NCBI RefSeq assembly: GCF_004791165.1
Contig: NZ_SRUZ01000001.1
Span: forward strand, 1,222,382 to 1,286,381
Length of the DNA stretch: 64,000 bases
Source of the DNA: Mesorhizobium sp. M8A.F.Ca.ET.218.01.1.1
Lineage (GTDB): Bacteria > Pseudomonadota > Alphaproteobacteria > Rhizobiales > Rhizobiaceae
Direction: 5' to 3'
Shown: positions 26,510 to 37,930 of the stretch, one piece after another
How the letters are laid out: each line of letters starts with the position of its first letter
Position numbering within the stretch: position 1 is the stretch's first letter
Position numbers and translations under genes: made by a program
The notes under the pieces: generated by a model
The model's input: only the letters and a program-made list of their open reading frames with translations
Told to the model about the DNA's origin: nothing
Database searches by the model: none

Positions 26510-26594
26510 TGGTGCCCAGAAGAGGACTCGAACCTCCACTCCTTGCGGAACACGGACCTGAACCGTGCGCGTCTACCAATTCCGCCATCTGGGC
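26510..26594 (-). tRNA. tRNA-Leu (anticodon CAG)
   Basis: 85 nt including an encoded CCA. Acceptor stem GCCCAGA/TCTGGGC, D arm with AATTGGTAGACGC, anticodon stem CACGG/CCGTG around loop TTCAGGT (anticodon CAG, reads CUG), a class II long variable arm (TTCCGCAAGGAG region) and T arm GGAGGTTCGAGTCCTCT-like. All stems pair. Downstream is the strong hairpin at 26438. The 3' half occurs again at 25322. Confidence 0.97.
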
Positions 26595-26713
26595 TGGTGC
26601 GGGCTCAATAAGCGGGCAAGCGATTGCTGTCAACGCGCTTTTTGAACAGGACGCCAAAAGCCGGGAACTCGCCTTAGCACAGACTAAGCGAAGCCCGCCG
26701 GCGCCGCTGCCCG

Positions 26714-27334
26714 TCAGCCTTCCAGCACTTCCTTGGACGCCACCGTCGAATCGGCGTTGAGCGTGTAGATGACCGGCACACCTGTGCCGAGCTCCAGCTT
26801 GACGATCTCCTCGCCCGACTTGCCGTCCAGCGCCATGATCAGCGCGCGCAGCGAATTGCCGTGGGCGGCGACCAGCACCGTGCCGCCGCGCAGCACATGC
26901 GGCTGCAGATCGTGCAGGTAATAGGGCCAGACGCGGGCTCCGGTGTCCTTCAGGCTTTCGCCGCCGGGCGGCGGCACATCGTAGGAGCGGCGCCAGACAT
27001 GCACCTGCTCCTCGCCCCATTTCTGGCGCGCGTCGTCCTTGTTGAGGCCGGAGAGGTCGCCATAGTCGCGTTCGTTCAGCGCTCGGTCGCGGATGGTCTG
27101 CAGGTCGCTCTGGCCGACTGCGTCGAGAATGTGCTGGCACGTCTTCTGCGCCCGGACCAGCGCGGAGGTGAAGGCGATGTCGAATTTCAGGCCGCGCGCC
27201 TTGAGTTTTTGGCCGGCGGCTTTGGCCTCGGCATGGCCCTGCTCGGTCAGGTCGACATCACGCCAGCCGGTGAACAGGTTCTTCAGGTTCCATTCGCTCT
27301 GGCCGTGGCGCACGAGCACGAGGGTTCTCGACAT
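26714..27334 (-). CDS. gpmA: 2,3-bisphosphoglycerate-dependent phosphoglycerate mutase
   Basis: 206 residues, the short form usual in Rhizobiales. The catalytic phosphohistidine motif [10 protein letters not shown] is at residues 7-16; [15 protein letters not shown] follows; the second His is in [10 protein letters not shown]. It interconverts 3- and 2-phosphoglycerate in glycolysis/gluconeogenesis. It is last in a same-direction group glk-ABC exporter-dapB-gpmA, 92 bp after dapB. Confidence 0.96.
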   Translation of the reverse strand: MSRTLVLVRHGQSEWNLKNLFTGWRDVDLTEQGHAEAKAAGQKLKARGLKFDIAFTSALVRAQKTCQHILDAVGQSDLQTIRDRALNERDYGDLSGLNKDDARQKWGEEQVHVWRRSYDVPPPGGESLKDTGARVWPYYLHDLQPHVLRGGTVLVAAHGNSLRALIMALDGKSGEEIVKLELGTGVPVIYTLNADSTVASKEVLEG

Positions 27335-27426
27335 TTTTGCTCCTCTGGGGTCTGGGCAATTCCAGGAAAGGTGCGTAGCGGCTTTCCCACAGGACTTGCG
27401 TAAGACGAAGATGGTTCAGGGTCGTT

Positions 27427-28272
27427 TCAGGCAAGCCCAAGCACGTCCCGCATTGAGTAAAGGCCCGGTTTTTTCCCCCGCGCCCACAGTGCGGCCTTGA
27501 CCGCGCCGCGGGCGAAGATGGCGCGGTCCTCGGCATGGTGGGACAGCGTGATGCGCTCGCCGGTGCCGGCCAGGATCACGCTGTGGTCACCGACCACCGA
27601 ACCGCCGCGCAGCGTGGCAAAGCCGATCGAGCCGGTTTTTCGCACACCCGTATGGCCGTCGCGTGAACGCACATCATTGCCGGCAAGCGCGATGCCGCGC
27701 CCCGCGGCTGCGGCCTCGCCGAGCAGAAGCGCCGTGCCCGAAGGCGCGTCGACCTTGTGCCTGTGGTGCATTTCGAGGATCTCGATGTCGAAATCATCGG
27801 CGTCGAGCGCGCGCGCCGCCTGTTCGACCAGCACCGCCAGCAGGTTGACGCCGAGGCTCATATTGCCCGACTTGACGATGGTCGCGTGGCGCGCGGCCGC
27901 AGCGATTTTCGCATTGTCGTCGGCTGAACAGCCGGTCGTGCCGATGACATGGACGATGCGCGCCTGCGCCGCGTAGCCGGCGAACGCAACCGTCGAGGCC
28001 GGTGTGGTGAAATCGAGCACGCCATCGGCCTTGGCGAAGACCGGCAGCGGATCACTGCCGATCGGCACGTCGATGCGGCCGACGCCGGCCAGTTCGCCCG
28101 CATCCTTGCCCAGATGGGGCGAATCCGCGCGCTCGACCGCGCCGATGACGCGGGCGCCCGGAATGGCGTGGATGGCGCGGATCAAGGTCTGGCCCATGCG
28201 GCCGGCCGCGCCGACCACCACAAGGCCCATATCGCTTGCCGGCGCGCCTGATGTTGCCGATGTTTCGCTCAT
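27427..28272 (-). CDS. dapB: 4-hydroxy-tetrahydrodipicolinate reductase
   Basis: 281 residues. The Rossmann motif V-V-G-A-A-G-R-M-G is near the start, and the signature [16 protein letters not shown] with the catalytic His and Lys is at about residues 165-180. It reduces hydroxy-tetrahydrodipicolinate with NAD(P)H in lysine and diaminopimelate (peptidoglycan) synthesis. Its ATG overlaps the stop of the upstream ABC exporter by four bases (ATGA), so it is translationally coupled. Confidence 0.96.
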   Translation of the reverse strand: MSETSATSGAPASDMGLVVVGAAGRMGQTLIRAIHAIPGARVIGAVERADSPHLGKDAGELAGVGRIDVPIGSDPLPVFAKADGVLDFTTPASTVAFAGYAAQARIVHVIGTTGCSADDNAKIAAAARHATIVKSGNMSLGVNLLAVLVEQAARALDADDFDIEILEMHHRHKVDAPSGTALLLGEAAAAGRGIALAGNDVRSRDGHTGVRKTGSIGFATLRGGSVVGDHSVILAGTGERITLSHHAEDRAIFARGAVKAALWARGKKPGLYSMRDVLGLA

Positions 28273-30128
28273 GCCGTGCTCCCGGCGATGCTCTGGGTCT
28301 CTAATTCCTCAACCGAAGTCTCGGCCGGCGCGCTGTCGTCCACAAGCCCCAGGCCCTTGACGCCCTGTATGCGGTGGAAACGGGCATAGACGCTGTGCGG
28401 GTCGGCCATCAGCGAGGCGTGCGTACCCTCCTCGACCAGATGGCCCTGTTCCAGCACGATGATGTGGTCGGCATTGACCACGGTCGAGAGGCGGTGCGCG
28501 ATAACGATGGTGGTGCGCCCTTCCATGACCTTGGTGAGCGCCTGCTGGACACGGGCTTCGGCCTCGTTGTCGAGCGCCGATGTCGCCTCGTCGAGCAGCA
28601 GGATCGGCGCCTGGCGCACGATGGCGCGGGCAATCGATACGCGCTGGCGCTGGCCGCCGGAGAGCGTGGCGCCATTCTCGCCGACCGGCGTGTCATAGCC
28701 TTGCGGCTGCTGGCGGATGAACTCGTCGGCCGCGGCCAGTCGCGCGGCCTGTTCGATCTCGGCATCGGTAGCCGATGGACGGCCATAGCGGATGTTGTCG
28801 CGGATGGTGCCTTCGAACAGGTAGGGCGCCTGCGAGACATAGGCGATCGAGCCGCGCAGCGACTGTTTGGTGACCTGCGAGATATCCTGGCCGTCGATCG
28901 TGATCGTGCCGCTCTCGACGTCGTAGAAGCGCTGCAGCAGCGCCACCAGCGTCGTCTTGCCGGCACCCGATGCGCCGATGACGGCGGTCATCTTGCCGGC
29001 GGCGGCCACGAAACTCAGACCCTGGAGGACAGGCGCCTCCTCGACATAGCGGAAGGACACGTTGTTGAAGCGCACTTCGCCCGTGGTGAAGTTTGCCTGC
29101 GTGGCATCCGGGGCGTCGCCCTGCTTCGGCTCGAGGTCGAGCAGCTCGTAGATCATGCGCGCGTTGACCAGCGCCCGCTCCATGCCGACCTGCATTCGCG
29201 CCAGACGCCGCGCCGGGTCATAGGCCAGGATCAGCGCGGTGATGAACGAGAACACTGCGCCCGGCGGCTGCCCGAGAACGAGCGCCCGGTACCCGGAATA
29301 GGCAATGACGGAGGTGACGGCGAGGCCGGCCAGCATGTCGGAAATCGGCGCCAGCCGTTCGGAGACGCGGGCAATCTTGTTGGAGCGCTGTTCGGCGTCG
29401 CTGGCGAGCTTGCCGATGCGGCCCGCCAGCTCGTCCTCCATGGTGAAGGCCTTGACGATGGCGATGCCTTGCGTGGCTTCCTGCACGGCACCGATCAGCC
29501 GCGAATTGATCAGCACGGATTCGCGCGTGATGCGCCGCACGCGGCGCGTGAGATAGACGACGGCCCAGATCAGCGGTGGCCCGATCAGCAGCGAACTGAG
29601 CGACAGAACCGGATCCTGGTAGACCATGACGCCGAGAAGGCCGATCAACGTCACCGCGTCGCGGGTGATCGAGGTCAGCGTCAACGACAGCAGGTCGCGG
29701 ATACCGCCGACGTTCTCGTTGACCTGCGCCGCCAGCCGGCCGGAGCGCGTGTCGTTGAAGAAGCCGACGCCAAGTTTCATCAGGTGATCGAAAATGCGCT
29801 TCTGGTAGCGCGCCACCAGATTGTTGCCGATCTTGGCCAGCGCCACCGCCTGGCCGTAACCGGCGAAGCCGCGCAGCAGGAAGGCCGCCATGAAGCCGGC
29901 GCAGATCCACACGATCGCATCGCCACGCCGTTCGTAGAAGATCTGGTTGACCATCGGGGCCATGATCCAGGCCGTGAAGGCGGTCGTGCCCGAAACGATC
30001 AGCGAGCAGGTGATGACCATCACATAGGTCCAGCGGTAGTCGTGGCTGTTCTCAGCGAGAATGCGGCGCAGCACCGCTGTGACCTCGCCGGGCCGGGCTT
30101 TCAGCTTGTTTGGAGTTTGAAGTGTCAA
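28269..30128 (-). CDS. ABC exporter, fused membrane and ATPase domains (MsbA-like)
   Basis: 619 residues. Residues ~30-330 contain six transmembrane helices of the type I exporter fold. The nucleotide-binding domain has Walker [12 protein letters not shown]-loop V-S-Q-A-P-Y-L-F, signature L-S-G-G-Q-R-Q-R, Walker [13 protein letters not shown] and the H-loop A-H-R-L-S. It acts as a homodimer. MsbA-type members flip lipid A or other lipids; the substrate of this one cannot be fixed by sequence. It lies between glk (78 bp upstream) and dapB (4-bp overlap), a layout seen in rhizobia. Confidence 0.92.
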   Translation of the reverse strand: MTLQTPNKLKARPGEVTAVLRRILAENSHDYRWTYVMVITCSLIVSGTTAFTAWIMAPMVNQIFYERRGDAIVWICAGFMAAFLLRGFAGYGQAVALAKIGNNLVARYQKRIFDHLMKLGVGFFNDTRSGRLAAQVNENVGGIRDLLSLTLTSITRDAVTLIGLLGVMVYQDPVLSLSSLLIGPPLIWAVVYLTRRVRRITRESVLINSRLIGAVQEATQGIAIVKAFTMEDELAGRIGKLASDAEQRSNKIARVSERLAPISDMLAGLAVTSVIAYSGYRALVLGQPPGAVFSFITALILAYDPARRLARMQVGMERALVNARMIYELLDLEPKQGDAPDATQANFTTGEVRFNNVSFRYVEEAPVLQGLSFVAAAGKMTAVIGASGAGKTTLVALLQRFYDVESGTITIDGQDISQVTKQSLRGSIAYVSQAPYLFEGTIRDNIRYGRPSATDAEIEQAARLAAADEFIRQQPQGYDTPVGENGATLSGGQRQRVSIARAIVRQAPILLLDEATSALDNEAEARVQQALTKVMEGRTTIVIAHRLSTVVNADHIIVLEQGHLVEEGTHASLMADPHSVYARFHRIQGVKGLGLVDDSAPAETSVEELETQSIAGSTA

Positions 30129-30206
30129 ATCAGAGGGCTTTTGTCGGTTTCCGCTTCCCGTGGCCGGGTATTCGGCCCCCCTATTAACGCCAAGCAGCCG
30201 GCTTGC

Positions 30207-31253
30207 CTATGCCTTGGGGTGACTAACTTCGTCGCGCCAGCGCCGGCCCGAGGTTTGGACGCCGAACAGCGAGGGGTTCCTGGCATAGGCGGCAAGGCCG
30301 AGAAGGGCTGCCAGCGGGTGGGTGATGACATAGACCGGCATGGTGCGCATCAGCGCGCTGTGCGGCGCCTTGTCCTCGAAGGCGGCGCGGAAATTGCCCT
30401 CCTTCAGCGCCGGCACGATCTTTTGCGCGATGCCGCCGGTGAGGAACACGCCGCCACGGCTCATGAACACCAAGGCAAGGTCGCCAGCGGTACGGCCGAG
30501 ACAGGTAACGAAGGTCTCCAGCGCTTCCTGCGCCACCGGATCGGTCTTGGCCAGCGCCGCGGCGGTGACCTCGGCCGGCGTGGCGAAGGGCGATGGCTTG
30601 CCGTCGGCCTTGGCCACCGCGCGGTAGACGTTGACGAGGCCGCGTCCGCACAGGATCTGCTCGCCCGAAATGCGGCCCTCGAGCTTCTCTATGTGCGGGA
30701 AGATCTCGAAATCGCGGGGCGTGCGCGGCCCGATGTCCATATGGCCGCCTTCGCCTGGTACGGGAATCCAGTGATGCAGCGCGTGGACCAGCCCGGCGAC
30801 GCCAAGACCGGTTCCCGGACCGAGCACCACGCGGCCGGCATTGGGCTCGGGCGTGCCGCTGCCGATCTTTTCCATATGCTCTTCGCCGAGCGCGACGACG
30901 GCCAGCGCCTGCGCCTCGAAATCGTTGAGCACGACGATGTCGCTCAAGCCCAGATTGGCGAACATCTGCCTCGGCTTGACGACCCAGGGACAGTTGGTGA
31001 GCTCGATCTCGTCGCCGTCGACCGGACCGGCCACCGCCAGCACCGCCGAATTGGGCCGGACCGAGGAACGGTCGAGCACGGCCGCCTGGATCGCTTCGTC
31101 GATGGTGTTGTAATTGGCGGTCTGGACGATGGTCGGCTCGCCGGCCTCGGAATTGGCGTCCAGCACGATCGAAAAGCGCGCATTGGTGCCGCCGATATCG
31201 CCGATCAGGATCGGAAACCGCAGCAAAGTCTCGTCATCTGCTGTGCTTGGCAT
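30207..31253 (-). CDS. glk: Glucokinase
   Basis: 348 residues of the proteobacterial Glk family: phosphate-1 motif [11 protein letters not shown], catalytic aspartate in [21 protein letters not shown], the P-G-E-G-G-H-M substrate loop and F-L-T-G-G-I-A-Q-K near the end. It phosphorylates glucose with ATP in the cytoplasm. It is first in the glk-ABC-dapB-gpmA group. Confidence 0.95.
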   Translation of the reverse strand: MPSTADDETLLRFPILIGDIGGTNARFSIVLDANSEAGEPTIVQTANYNTIDEAIQAAVLDRSSVRPNSAVLAVAGPVDGDEIELTNCPWVVKPRQMFANLGLSDIVVLNDFEAQALAVVALGEEHMEKIGSGTPEPNAGRVVLGPGTGLGVAGLVHALHHWIPVPGEGGHMDIGPRTPRDFEIFPHIEKLEGRISGEQILCGRGLVNVYRAVAKADGKPSPFATPAEVTAAALAKTDPVAQEALETFVTCLGRTAGDLALVFMSRGGVFLTGGIAQKIVPALKEGNFRAAFEDKAPHSALMRTMPVYVITHPLAALLGLAAYARNPSLFGVQTSGRRWRDEVSHPKA

Positions 31254-31464
31254 GCTCTCGTCCGTTCCCCGTCCGGGCTACGTGCCGCTGTTTGCCCGTT
31301 GACTAGCGCATGGCCCTGCAAAGGGAAAGGCGCTTGCTTTCAGTTCCAGGACAATCGCCGCAAATTTGAATCCCGTCCTTGGCTGATTTGCCGATGTCCG
31401 CGCCGCGAGCTTGGGCAATCAATCGTCCTGATCAAGGATTGCAAGCTAAAGCGATTTCTCGGTC

Positions 31465-32556
31465 TCAATTCCCCGGCGGCCGTGGACGCGGCACCGGCAC
31501 GCCGACCTCGGGTGTCGCGGTGAAGGCGTTCAACGCGCTTGGCAGGCCTTCCGTGCTGCTGGCCGTGGTGGCGGGCAGCGACGGCGCTTCGGGTTCGGGC
31601 GCCGCCACCGCGACCGGCACGGCGCTACCGTTATAGGTCGCCGCCTCCGCCGAGGCGGGCCCGGGCGCGTCGAGCACGGCGCGGCATTCCCTGGGCAGGT
31701 TGGCCATCGTCATCAGGTCGCGTGCCTTGGGCGCGTCGGGGTTCTTGTTGGGCCGCCACGGCTCCTGCGTGAACCACCAGGCCAGCGGCTTGCCGCAACC
31801 GTCATCATCGGGCGTCGCTTCCTGCTCCTTGCAGGTGGGCGAGCCCGGCTGGCAGCCGATGCGCATGTGGAAATGGTAGTCATGGCCCCAGAACGGCCGG
31901 ATCTTGCGCAGCCAGGAGCGGTCGCCCTTGACGGTGTCGCAGAGCTTTTTCTTGATGCCCGGATTGACCAGGATGCGCTCGACTTGCGGGTAGCTCGCGG
32001 CCCGCTTCAGCAAAGCCGTGTGCGCCGGCGTCCACAGCGCGTCCTTCACCAGATGGGTCTTGTCGTCGACCATCAGCGTGGCGCTCATGGTCTCGCGCTG
32101 CGCCCTGGTCATCGTGCGGTCCGGCATCGGCGTCAGCCAGATGTCGGCATCGAGCCCGATCTGGTGCGAGGCGTGGCCGGTCAGCATCGGGCCGCCGCGC
32201 GGCTGCGCGATGTCGCCGATCAGCAGGCCCGGCCAGCCATCGGCAACGGCGTCGCGCGACAGTTTCTCGATCAGCGCGATCAGCGCCGGATGACCCCAGC
32301 GGCGGTTGCGCGAAGGCCGCATCACCTGCCAGGTCGGGCCATCCATGGGAATGGCGACGCCGCCGGCAAAACAGCCCTTGGAATAGAAGCCGAAGGATTG
32401 CGGGGCGGTGGCCGTCGGCAGCTTCTCCGCACCGAACAGGTCTTTCGCCCGCTCCTCGGCCGCTGCCGGCTGCGCGAGACCGGTCAGGGCAAGCAAGCCA
32501 AGGGCGGCCGCCAGCAGTGATCTCTTGCCGAAAGACGACCGCGTCGCTGTCTTCAT
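31465..32556 (-). CDS. mepA: Penicillin-insensitive murein endopeptidase
   Basis: 363 residues from ATG 32556 (GGGAT eight bases before). Signal peptide L-L-A-A-A-L-G-L-L-A-L-T-G-L-A-Q-P-A-A-A. The LAS/M74 zinc peptidase core has G-H-A-S-H-Q-I-G-L-D-A-D (zinc ligands His and Asp) and W-G-H-D-Y-H-F-H-M-R-I, with several cysteines (G-C-F, L-C-D, I-G-C) that form disulfides in MepA. It cleaves D-Ala-meso-DAP cross-links of peptidoglycan in the periplasm. The C-terminal ~70 residues are a Pro/Ala-rich tail not found in E. coli MepA. Confidence 0.94.
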   Translation of the reverse strand: MKTATRSSFGKRSLLAAALGLLALTGLAQPAAAEERAKDLFGAEKLPTATAPQSFGFYSKGCFAGGVAIPMDGPTWQVMRPSRNRRWGHPALIALIEKLSRDAVADGWPGLLIGDIAQPRGGPMLTGHASHQIGLDADIWLTPMPDRTMTRAQRETMSATLMVDDKTHLVKDALWTPAHTALLKRAASYPQVERILVNPGIKKKLCDTVKGDRSWLRKIRPFWGHDYHFHMRIGCQPGSPTCKEQEATPDDDGCGKPLAWWFTQEPWRPNKNPDAPKARDLMTMANLPRECRAVLDAPGPASAEAATYNGSAVPVAVAAPEPEAPSLPATTASSTEGLPSALNAFTATPEVGVPVPRPRPPGN

Positions 32557-32657
32557 GAAATCGGATCCCACCAAACCCCAAGCCCGAATCATAGCACGCA
32601 ACATGCGACGCTTCGATCGCTCTAACCTTTTGGCGCAATTCCGGACGGAAAACCGTT

Positions 32658-33578
32658 TCACACTTTTCCTGGAATTGCTTGTCCCTTCATCGGGCTGCGC
32701 GGCGCGCCGTCGCGCCAGTCGCCGCTTGCCCACATATGGTCGAAAGCGGCTCGGTAGTCGGGAAAGCGAAACCGATAGCCCGCCGCCTTGAGCGCTGCAT
32801 TGGCGACCCGCTTGTTCTCGCCATAGAAGGACCGCGCCATGGGCGAAAGTTGGGCGGTCTCGAAGGGAATTTCGGGCGGCGCCTCGATACCCATCAGCGA
32901 TGCGGCATAGGCGACGACATCCTGCGGCGGTCCCGGCTCATCGTCGGTGACGTTGAAGATGCCACCCCTATTGCCGGCGATCAGATGCCAGAGCGCGCCT
33001 GATATGTCGTTACAATGGACGCGGTTGAACACCTGGTCCGGCTTGACCAGCCGCCTCGCGGTACCGTTCTCCAGATTGACCAGCGCGTTGCGGCCCGGAC
33101 CGTAGATGCCGGAGAGCCGCAGGATCGCCACCGGCCGGTCGATTTCCCGGCCGAGCTTCTGCCAGGCTTGCTCGGCCTCGACCCGCATGACCGAACGCTT
33201 TGATACCGGCCGGCACACGGCCGTTTCATCGACCCAGGCACCACCATAGTCGCCATAGACGCCGACTGTAGAGAGATAGCCGATCCACTCCAGATCAGGC
33301 ATCCCTGCGATTGCCTCGCGGGCGGCATTCAGCACAGGATCGCCGGCGTCTTCCGGGGCGACCGAGATCACCAGATGCGTGGTTTTCTCCAGCACTTCGC
33401 CGATGTCGCTCGTCAACTTACCGTCGAACAGCAGCGGGGCGATGCCGGCCTGGCGCAGCGCCTCCAATTTCTCCGCCGATCGCGTCGTGCCGATGATCTT
33501 GGCACCATCCGGGTTGGCGCGGGCAAAAGCCTTGCCCGAATAGCCGGCGCCAAAGATGAAGACCAGTTTTTCGCTCAT
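32658..33578 (-). CDS. NAD(P)-dependent epimerase/dehydratase-like (extended SDR, YeeZ type)
   Basis: 306 residues. The Rossmann start is [11 protein letters not shown], there is S-V-A-P-E-D-A and [29 protein letters not shown], and F-N-V-T-D-D-E-P in the C-terminal half. This is the atypical SDR group of E. coli YeeZ, of unknown substrate. Its ATG overlaps the queG stop by four bases, so the two are coupled. Confidence 0.88.
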   Translation of the reverse strand: MSEKLVFIFGAGYSGKAFARANPDGAKIIGTTRSAEKLEALRQAGIAPLLFDGKLTSDIGEVLEKTTHLVISVAPEDAGDPVLNAAREAIAGMPDLEWIGYLSTVGVYGDYGGAWVDETAVCRPVSKRSVMRVEAEQAWQKLGREIDRPVAILRLSGIYGPGRNALVNLENGTARRLVKPDQVFNRVHCNDISGALWHLIAGNRGGIFNVTDDEPGPPQDVVAYAASLMGIEAPPEIPFETAQLSPMARSFYGENKRVANAALKAAGYRFRFPDYRAAFDHMWASGDWRDGAPRSPMKGQAIPGKV

Positions 33579-34729
33579 GCATGCGTCCTGGTTGGCCGCG
33601 CCAGGCGCCATTCGTCGCGCACCACAGCGTCGTCCTCGGTTTCCAGGCCGTTCGCGGCCCGTTCGGCATATTCGGTTTCCGGCACCAGCCGCGCCAGCGC
33701 CCAAATTGCCGCGCCCCGCACCAGCGGCGAGGCGTCGCCGAGCAGATCCCGGACGATGCCGGCAAGCACGGCCTCGCCGGAATTGCCGGCGGCAATCAGC
33801 ACGTTGCGGACAAAGCGGTCGCGGCCGATGCGTTTGATCGGCGAACCGGAAAAGAAGGCGCGGAAGGCAGCATCGTGGAGGGCCAAAAGGTCGGCGAGCG
33901 CAGGCTCGCGCAAATCGTCGCGCGCGGCGAGCTTGGCCTCGGACGCGGCGCTGGCGAACTTGTTCCACGGGCAAGCGGCGAGGCAGTCGTCGCAGCCATA
34001 GATGCGGTTGCCGATCGCCTCGCGGAATTCATGCGGGATCGGCCCCTTGTTCTCGATGGTGAGGTAGGAGATGCAGCGCCGCGCATCGAGCCTATAAGGC
34101 GCGGGGAACGCATCGGTCGGGCAGGCGTCGAGGCAGGCGCGGCAGGAGCCGCAATGGTCGATCTCGGCCCGGTCCGGTACGAGTTCTGCCGTGGTGAAGA
34201 TGGTGCCGAGGAACAGCCAGGAGCCGTGCTGGCGGCTGACCAGATTGGTGTGCTTGCCCTGCCAGCCGAGGCCCGCCGCTTCGGCCAACGGCTTTTCCAT
34301 GACGGGCGCCGTATCGACGAAGACTTTGACGTCGCCGCCGGCGCGCGCGACGATCTTGCCGGCGATCTCCTTCAGCCGGCCCTTCATCACCTCGTGATAG
34401 TCGCGGTTTTTCGCGTAGACCGAGATCGCGCCGCGATCGCGCCTGGCCAGCACGTCGCGCGGATCCTGGTCAGGCCCGTAATTCATGGCCAGCACGATGA
34501 TCGCGCGCACGTCGGGCCAAAGCGTCGAAGGCTCGCTGCGGCGCGCGATCGTCTCGGCGATCCACGCCATGGAGCCATGAAACCCGTCGGCGACGAATTC
34601 GGCAAGCCGGGCCGGCGCCAGCGGGATCGCATCGGGAGCGGTGACGGCGACGGCATCGAAGCCGGCGCGCCGTGCCTCCGCGTCGATCAGCGCACGCAGT
34701 TTTGCCGCGTCAGAAGTCGAGGTCCGCAT
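33575..34729 (-). CDS. queG: Epoxyqueuosine reductase
   Basis: 384 residues. N-terminal cobalamin-binding reductase domain, then two 4Fe-4S motifs [12 protein letters not shown] (about 190-201) and C-D-D-C-L-A-A-C-P (about 242-250), and a C-terminal HEAT-like extension. It reduces epoxyqueuosine to queuosine in the wobble base of tRNAs for Tyr, His, Asn and Asp. It lies in a run gst-queG-yeeZ-like with overlapping ends (20 bp with the GST gene, 4 bp with the SDR gene). Confidence 0.95.
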   Translation of the reverse strand: MRTSTSDAAKLRALIDAEARRAGFDAVAVTAPDAIPLAPARLAEFVADGFHGSMAWIAETIARRSEPSTLWPDVRAIIVLAMNYGPDQDPRDVLARRDRGAISVYAKNRDYHEVMKGRLKEIAGKIVARAGGDVKVFVDTAPVMEKPLAEAAGLGWQGKHTNLVSRQHGSWLFLGTIFTTAELVPDRAEIDHCGSCRACLDACPTDAFPAPYRLDARRCISYLTIENKGPIPHEFREAIGNRIYGCDDCLAACPWNKFASAASEAKLAARDDLREPALADLLALHDAAFRAFFSGSPIKRIGRDRFVRNVLIAAGNSGEAVLAGIVRDLLGDASPLVRGAAIWALARLVPETEYAERAANGLETEDDAVVRDEWRLARPTRTHA

Positions 34730-35402
34730 AGTGCGACACCGGCGACAGGCCGCGCACGCGGTCGGTCAAGAGCGGCCGGAACGAAGGCCGCGACTTCACC
34801 CGCGTGTACCATTCGCGCGCAGCGGGATGTTCGCGCCAGTCGATCTCGCCGAGATAGTCGAGCACCGACAGCGTCGCGGCGGCCGCGAGATCGGCATAGG
34901 TGACCCTGCCACCGGCCAGCCAGTGACGGGTGCCGGCCAGCCAGTTGGTGTATTTCATGTGCTGGCGGATGTTGGCGCGCGCGGCGCGGATGGCGCCCGA
35001 ATCGGGCGAGCCGCCGCCCGCGGTTTCCGGCATCACCGGCTTCAGCACGCGCTCGCGCACCAGGTGGCGGGTGACCTCGCTTTCGGCCTTGTTGAGATAC
35101 CAGTCGATCAGCCGGCGGATTTCGGCGCGCTGCATCGGATCCTCGGCGAACAGCCGCTTGTCGCGCTTCAGCACACCGCGCGTCTCGTCGAGATATTCCG
35201 AGATCACCGTCGCGCCGATGATCGGCACGTCGCCCTCGGCCAGCAGGATCGGCAGCGTGCCGGCCGGGTTCAGCGCCAGGAACTCCTTGCGCCGCGTCCA
35301 CGGCTTTTCCTCGATCAGCGCCAGCTCCTCGCCATACTCGCCAAAGGCGAGGCGGACGAAGCGGCAGGTGGCGAACATGGGATGGTGGAAAAGCGTCAGC
35401 AT
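34710..35402 (-). CDS. Glutathione S-transferase family protein
   Basis: 230 residues. The N-terminal thioredoxin-like GST domain ([20 protein letters not shown], then [11 protein letters not shown]) is followed by an all-helical domain with W-Y-L-N-K-A-E-S-E and [11 protein letters not shown]. It probably binds glutathione in the cytoplasm; the partner electrophile is unknown. The 3' end overlaps the queG start by 20 bp. Confidence 0.9.
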   Translation of the reverse strand: MLTLFHHPMFATCRFVRLAFGEYGEELALIEEKPWTRRKEFLALNPAGTLPILLAEGDVPIIGATVISEYLDETRGVLKRDKRLFAEDPMQRAEIRRLIDWYLNKAESEVTRHLVRERVLKPVMPETAGGGSPDSGAIRAARANIRQHMKYTNWLAGTRHWLAGGRVTYADLAAAATLSVLDYLGEIDWREHPAAREWYTRVKSRPSFRPLLTDRVRGLSPVSHYADLDF

Positions 35403-35573
35403 GGTTCCGCGATGATAAAGCGCACGAGTGTGGACTGGCGAATCGCCGGGCGCACCGGTAAGTCTTGGCCGCCCGGTTTGCGGGCCGTCAGGGGTGTTGC
35501 GACCTATAGGGGCACTTCGGCGCCATGACAAGCAAGCCATTCCGTTAGCCATCACGCCAATGCCGAGGTAGAA

Positions 35574-36380
35574 ATGGAAAGCCAGACCATCGTCGAAGCC
35601 CTGCTGCTCGGCCTGCTGGAGGGGTTGACCGAATTCATACCGGTGTCCTCGACCGGCCATATCCTGCTCGCCGGCCATTTCCTCGGCTTCCAGTCGACCG
35701 GCAAGGCCTTCGAGATCCTGATCCAGCTCGGCGCCATCCTGGCGATCCTGAGCGTCTATTTCCGGCGGCTGTGGCAGATGCTGCTCGACCTGCCGCATGA
35801 CCGGCTGACGCGGCATTTCGTCATCGGCATCCTCATCGCCTTCCTGCCGGCCGCGATCATCGGCGCGCTGGCGCACGACTTCATCAAGACGGTGCTGTTC
35901 GAATCGCCACGACTGATCTGCATCATGCTGATCATCGGCGGCGTGGTGCTGCTGGTGGTCGACCGCATGAACCTCAAGCCCGTCTATCGCGACGTCGAGC
36001 GGTTTCCGACCCGGCTTTACCTGCAGATCGGCCTGTTCCAGTGCCTGTCGTTGATCCCCGGCACCTCGCGCTCGGGCTCGACCATCGTCGGCGCGCTGCT
36101 TCTGGGCGTCGACAAGCGGGCGGCGGCGGAATTTTCCTTCTTCCTTGCCATCCCGACCATGGTCGGCGCCTTCGCCTTCGACCTGTTCAAGAACCGCAAC
36201 GTGCTGACCTCGGCCGACCTGCCGATCATCGCCATAGGCTTCGTCGCCGCCTTCGTCACGGCGCTGTTCGTGGTGCGCCTCCTGCTCGATTACGTCTCGC
36301 GCAACGGCTACTCGCTGTTCGGCTGGTGGCGGCTGGTGGTGGGTGTCGTCGGGCTGGTGGCGCTGATGATCTGGGGGTGA
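35574..36380 (+). CDS. uppP: Undecaprenyl-diphosphatase
   Basis: 268 residues, about eight membrane helices. BacA/UppP signatures: [19 protein letters not shown] (Glu-rich catalytic region) and [13 protein letters not shown] near residue 165. It recycles undecaprenyl diphosphate to the monophosphate for peptidoglycan and other envelope polymers. Divergent from the GST-queG group. Confidence 0.96.
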   Translation: MESQTIVEALLLGLLEGLTEFIPVSSTGHILLAGHFLGFQSTGKAFEILIQLGAILAILSVYFRRLWQMLLDLPHDRLTRHFVIGILIAFLPAAIIGALAHDFIKTVLFESPRLICIMLIIGGVVLLVVDRMNLKPVYRDVERFPTRLYLQIGLFQCLSLIPGTSRSGSTIVGALLLGVDKRAAAEFSFFLAIPTMVGAFAFDLFKNRNVLTSADLPIIAIGFVAAFVTALFVVRLLLDYVSRNGYSLFGWWRLVVGVVGLVALMIWG

Positions 36381-36418
36381 TTGCAGCGACCGGTTCGGTT
36401 GGAGCCGCCGAACGTTAG

Positions 36419-36599
36419 CGCTGCCCCTCACCTGCCTGCCGGCATCCTCTCCCCGCACAGGGACGGGGAGAGGGGCGCTGTCATCGGCGATTTCGCCAAC
36501 TACAACGATTGCAGGAAGGTCGCCGTCGCTGCGGCCATCTCCCTTCTCCCCGTCCCTATACGGGGAGAAGTGCCCGGCAGGGCGATGAGGGGCAGCACT
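36419..36599. repeat. Inverted pair of intergenic palindromic elements
   Basis: Two ~62-bp copies in opposite orientation (36419-36482 and 36536-36599), each with a TCTCCCC...GGGGAGA hairpin and the sequences CTGCCGG or TGCCCGGCAGG and GCCCCTCA/TGAGGGGC at the ends. A second such pair lies at 57816-57952. It fills the gap between convergent uppP and yraN and could also end transcription. Confidence 0.8.
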
Positions 36600-36633
36600 A
36601 ACTTCAACGAATGGATTGCCTCCGGCAACGAGC

Positions 36634-37011
36634 CTAGCTCCTCCCATAAAACGCATTCGGGACATGCACGGGCCAACGCCAGGGCAGCACGGCGACCATG
36701 TCGAAGCGCATCGACAGCCTGCCATAGTCCGGCTGGCGCGACAGCCAGATGTCGGCCGCGCCCTCGATGCGGCGCTCCGATTCGTGGCCGATTGCCTCCA
36801 TGGCCTCGATCAGCGTGCGGCGTGCCTTGACCTCGACGAACAGCACCAGATCGCCGCGCCGGGCGATCAGGTCGATCTCGCCGAAGCGGGTGCGATGGCG
36901 GCGCGCCAGGATCCGGTAGCCTTTCAGCATCAGCGCTACAGCCGCCAGCCATTCGCCGCGATGGCCGCGCCGGTAGGCCTTTTGACGGCTGGCGCTCGGG
37001 CGCTCAACCAT
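36634..37011 (-). CDS. yraN: YraN/UPF0102 family nuclease-fold protein
   Basis: 125 residues. Typical UPF0102 motifs: G-x-R-G-E-W-L-A-A near residue 16, then [18 protein letters not shown], and [10 protein letters not shown], the PD-(D/E)xK-like set. Biochemical role unsettled. It overlaps the rsmI end by eight bases, the usual rsmI-yraN pair. Confidence 0.93.
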   Translation of the reverse strand: MVERPSASRQKAYRRGHRGEWLAAVALMLKGYRILARRHRTRFGEIDLIARRGDLVLFVEVKARRTLIEAMEAIGHESERRIEGAADIWLSRQPDYGRLSMRFDMVAVLPWRWPVHVPNAFYGRS

Positions 37012-37906
37012 CGCGGCCTTCTCTAAGTTCGAGCAGCCGCCGGTAGAGCGCCTGCTTCTGGCCGCCGGTCATTTTCGCGGCTTCCGCCGCCGCCTTGGAG
37101 GCCGGCATTTCAGCGGCAAGCGACAAAAGCAGGCGGTCGATGTCTTCCGGTTCGTCGGCCTTGGCCTCGGCGGGGCCGATGCAGACGACGATCTCGCCCT
37201 TCGGCGTGTCCGCCGCCGCGTAATGATCGGCAAGCGCCCGCAGCGTGCCGGTGCGGATTTCCTCGAATGTCTTGGTCAGTTCCCGGCCGATGGCGGCTTT
37301 GCGCTCGCCGCCCAGCGCCTCGACCATGGCGCCGAGCGATTCGGCCAGCCGGCGCGGTGATTCGAAGAATATCAGCGTCGCCGGTACCGCCCTCAGCGCC
37401 TCCAGCCGCGACAGCCTCTGACCAACCTTGACCGGCAAAAAGCCGGCGAACAGGAAGGCGTCGGACGGCAGGCCCGACGCCGTCAGCGCGGCAAGCGGCG
37501 CCGACGGGCCGGGAATCGGTACGACGCGAATGCCCTGGTCGAGCGCCTCGCCGACCAGCCGGTAGCCGGGATCGGAAACCAGCGGCGTGCCGGCATCGGA
37601 AATCAGCGCCACGCTCTGTCCTGCCGCAAGTGCCGCGATCAACTTCGGCCCCGCCTCGCCGGCATTGTGCTCGTGATAGGCCGTGGTGCGTCGGCGGATG
37701 CCGTAGCGGTCGAGCAGCACCCGCGACACGCGCGTGTCCTCGCAGGCGACGATGTCGGCGGCGGCCAGCGTCTCCAGCGCGCGCAGCGTGATGTCGGCCA
37801 GATTGCCGATCGGCGTCGCCACCAGATAAAGCGCCGGATCGAGCGGGCGGGCCGCGATTTCGGTCTGCCCGACCACATAGCTGCGCTTGCCCGTCTCGCC
37901 AGTCAC
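37004..37906 (-). CDS. rsmI: 16S rRNA (cytidine(1402)-2'-O)-methyltransferase
   Basis: 300 residues of the tetrapyrrole-methylase fold: [44 protein letters not shown] and P-I-P-G-P-S-A. It methylates the 2'-OH of C1402 in the decoding centre. A 19-bp-period array of palindromes lies 25-87 bp before its start. Confidence 0.96.
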   Translation of the reverse strand: MTGETGKRSYVVGQTEIAARPLDPALYLVATPIGNLADITLRALETLAAADIVACEDTRVSRVLLDRYGIRRRTTAYHEHNAGEAGPKLIAALAAGQSVALISDAGTPLVSDPGYRLVGEALDQGIRVVPIPGPSAPLAALTASGLPSDAFLFAGFLPVKVGQRLSRLEALRAVPATLIFFESPRRLAESLGAMVEALGGERKAAIGRELTKTFEEIRTGTLRALADHYAAADTPKGEIVVCIGPAEAKADEPEDIDRLLLSLAAEMPASKAAAEAAKMTGGQKQALYRRLLELREGRDG

Positions 37907-37930
37907 CGATGCCGTCTCCGTTCAAGCCTG

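Noticed and set aside
28374..31523. Very long open frame on the plus strand opposite the ABC exporter and glucokinase
   Set aside because: It is antisense to two genes with clear family motifs. Its product is low-complexity and rich in R, D, G, H; such frames arise from GC-rich third positions.
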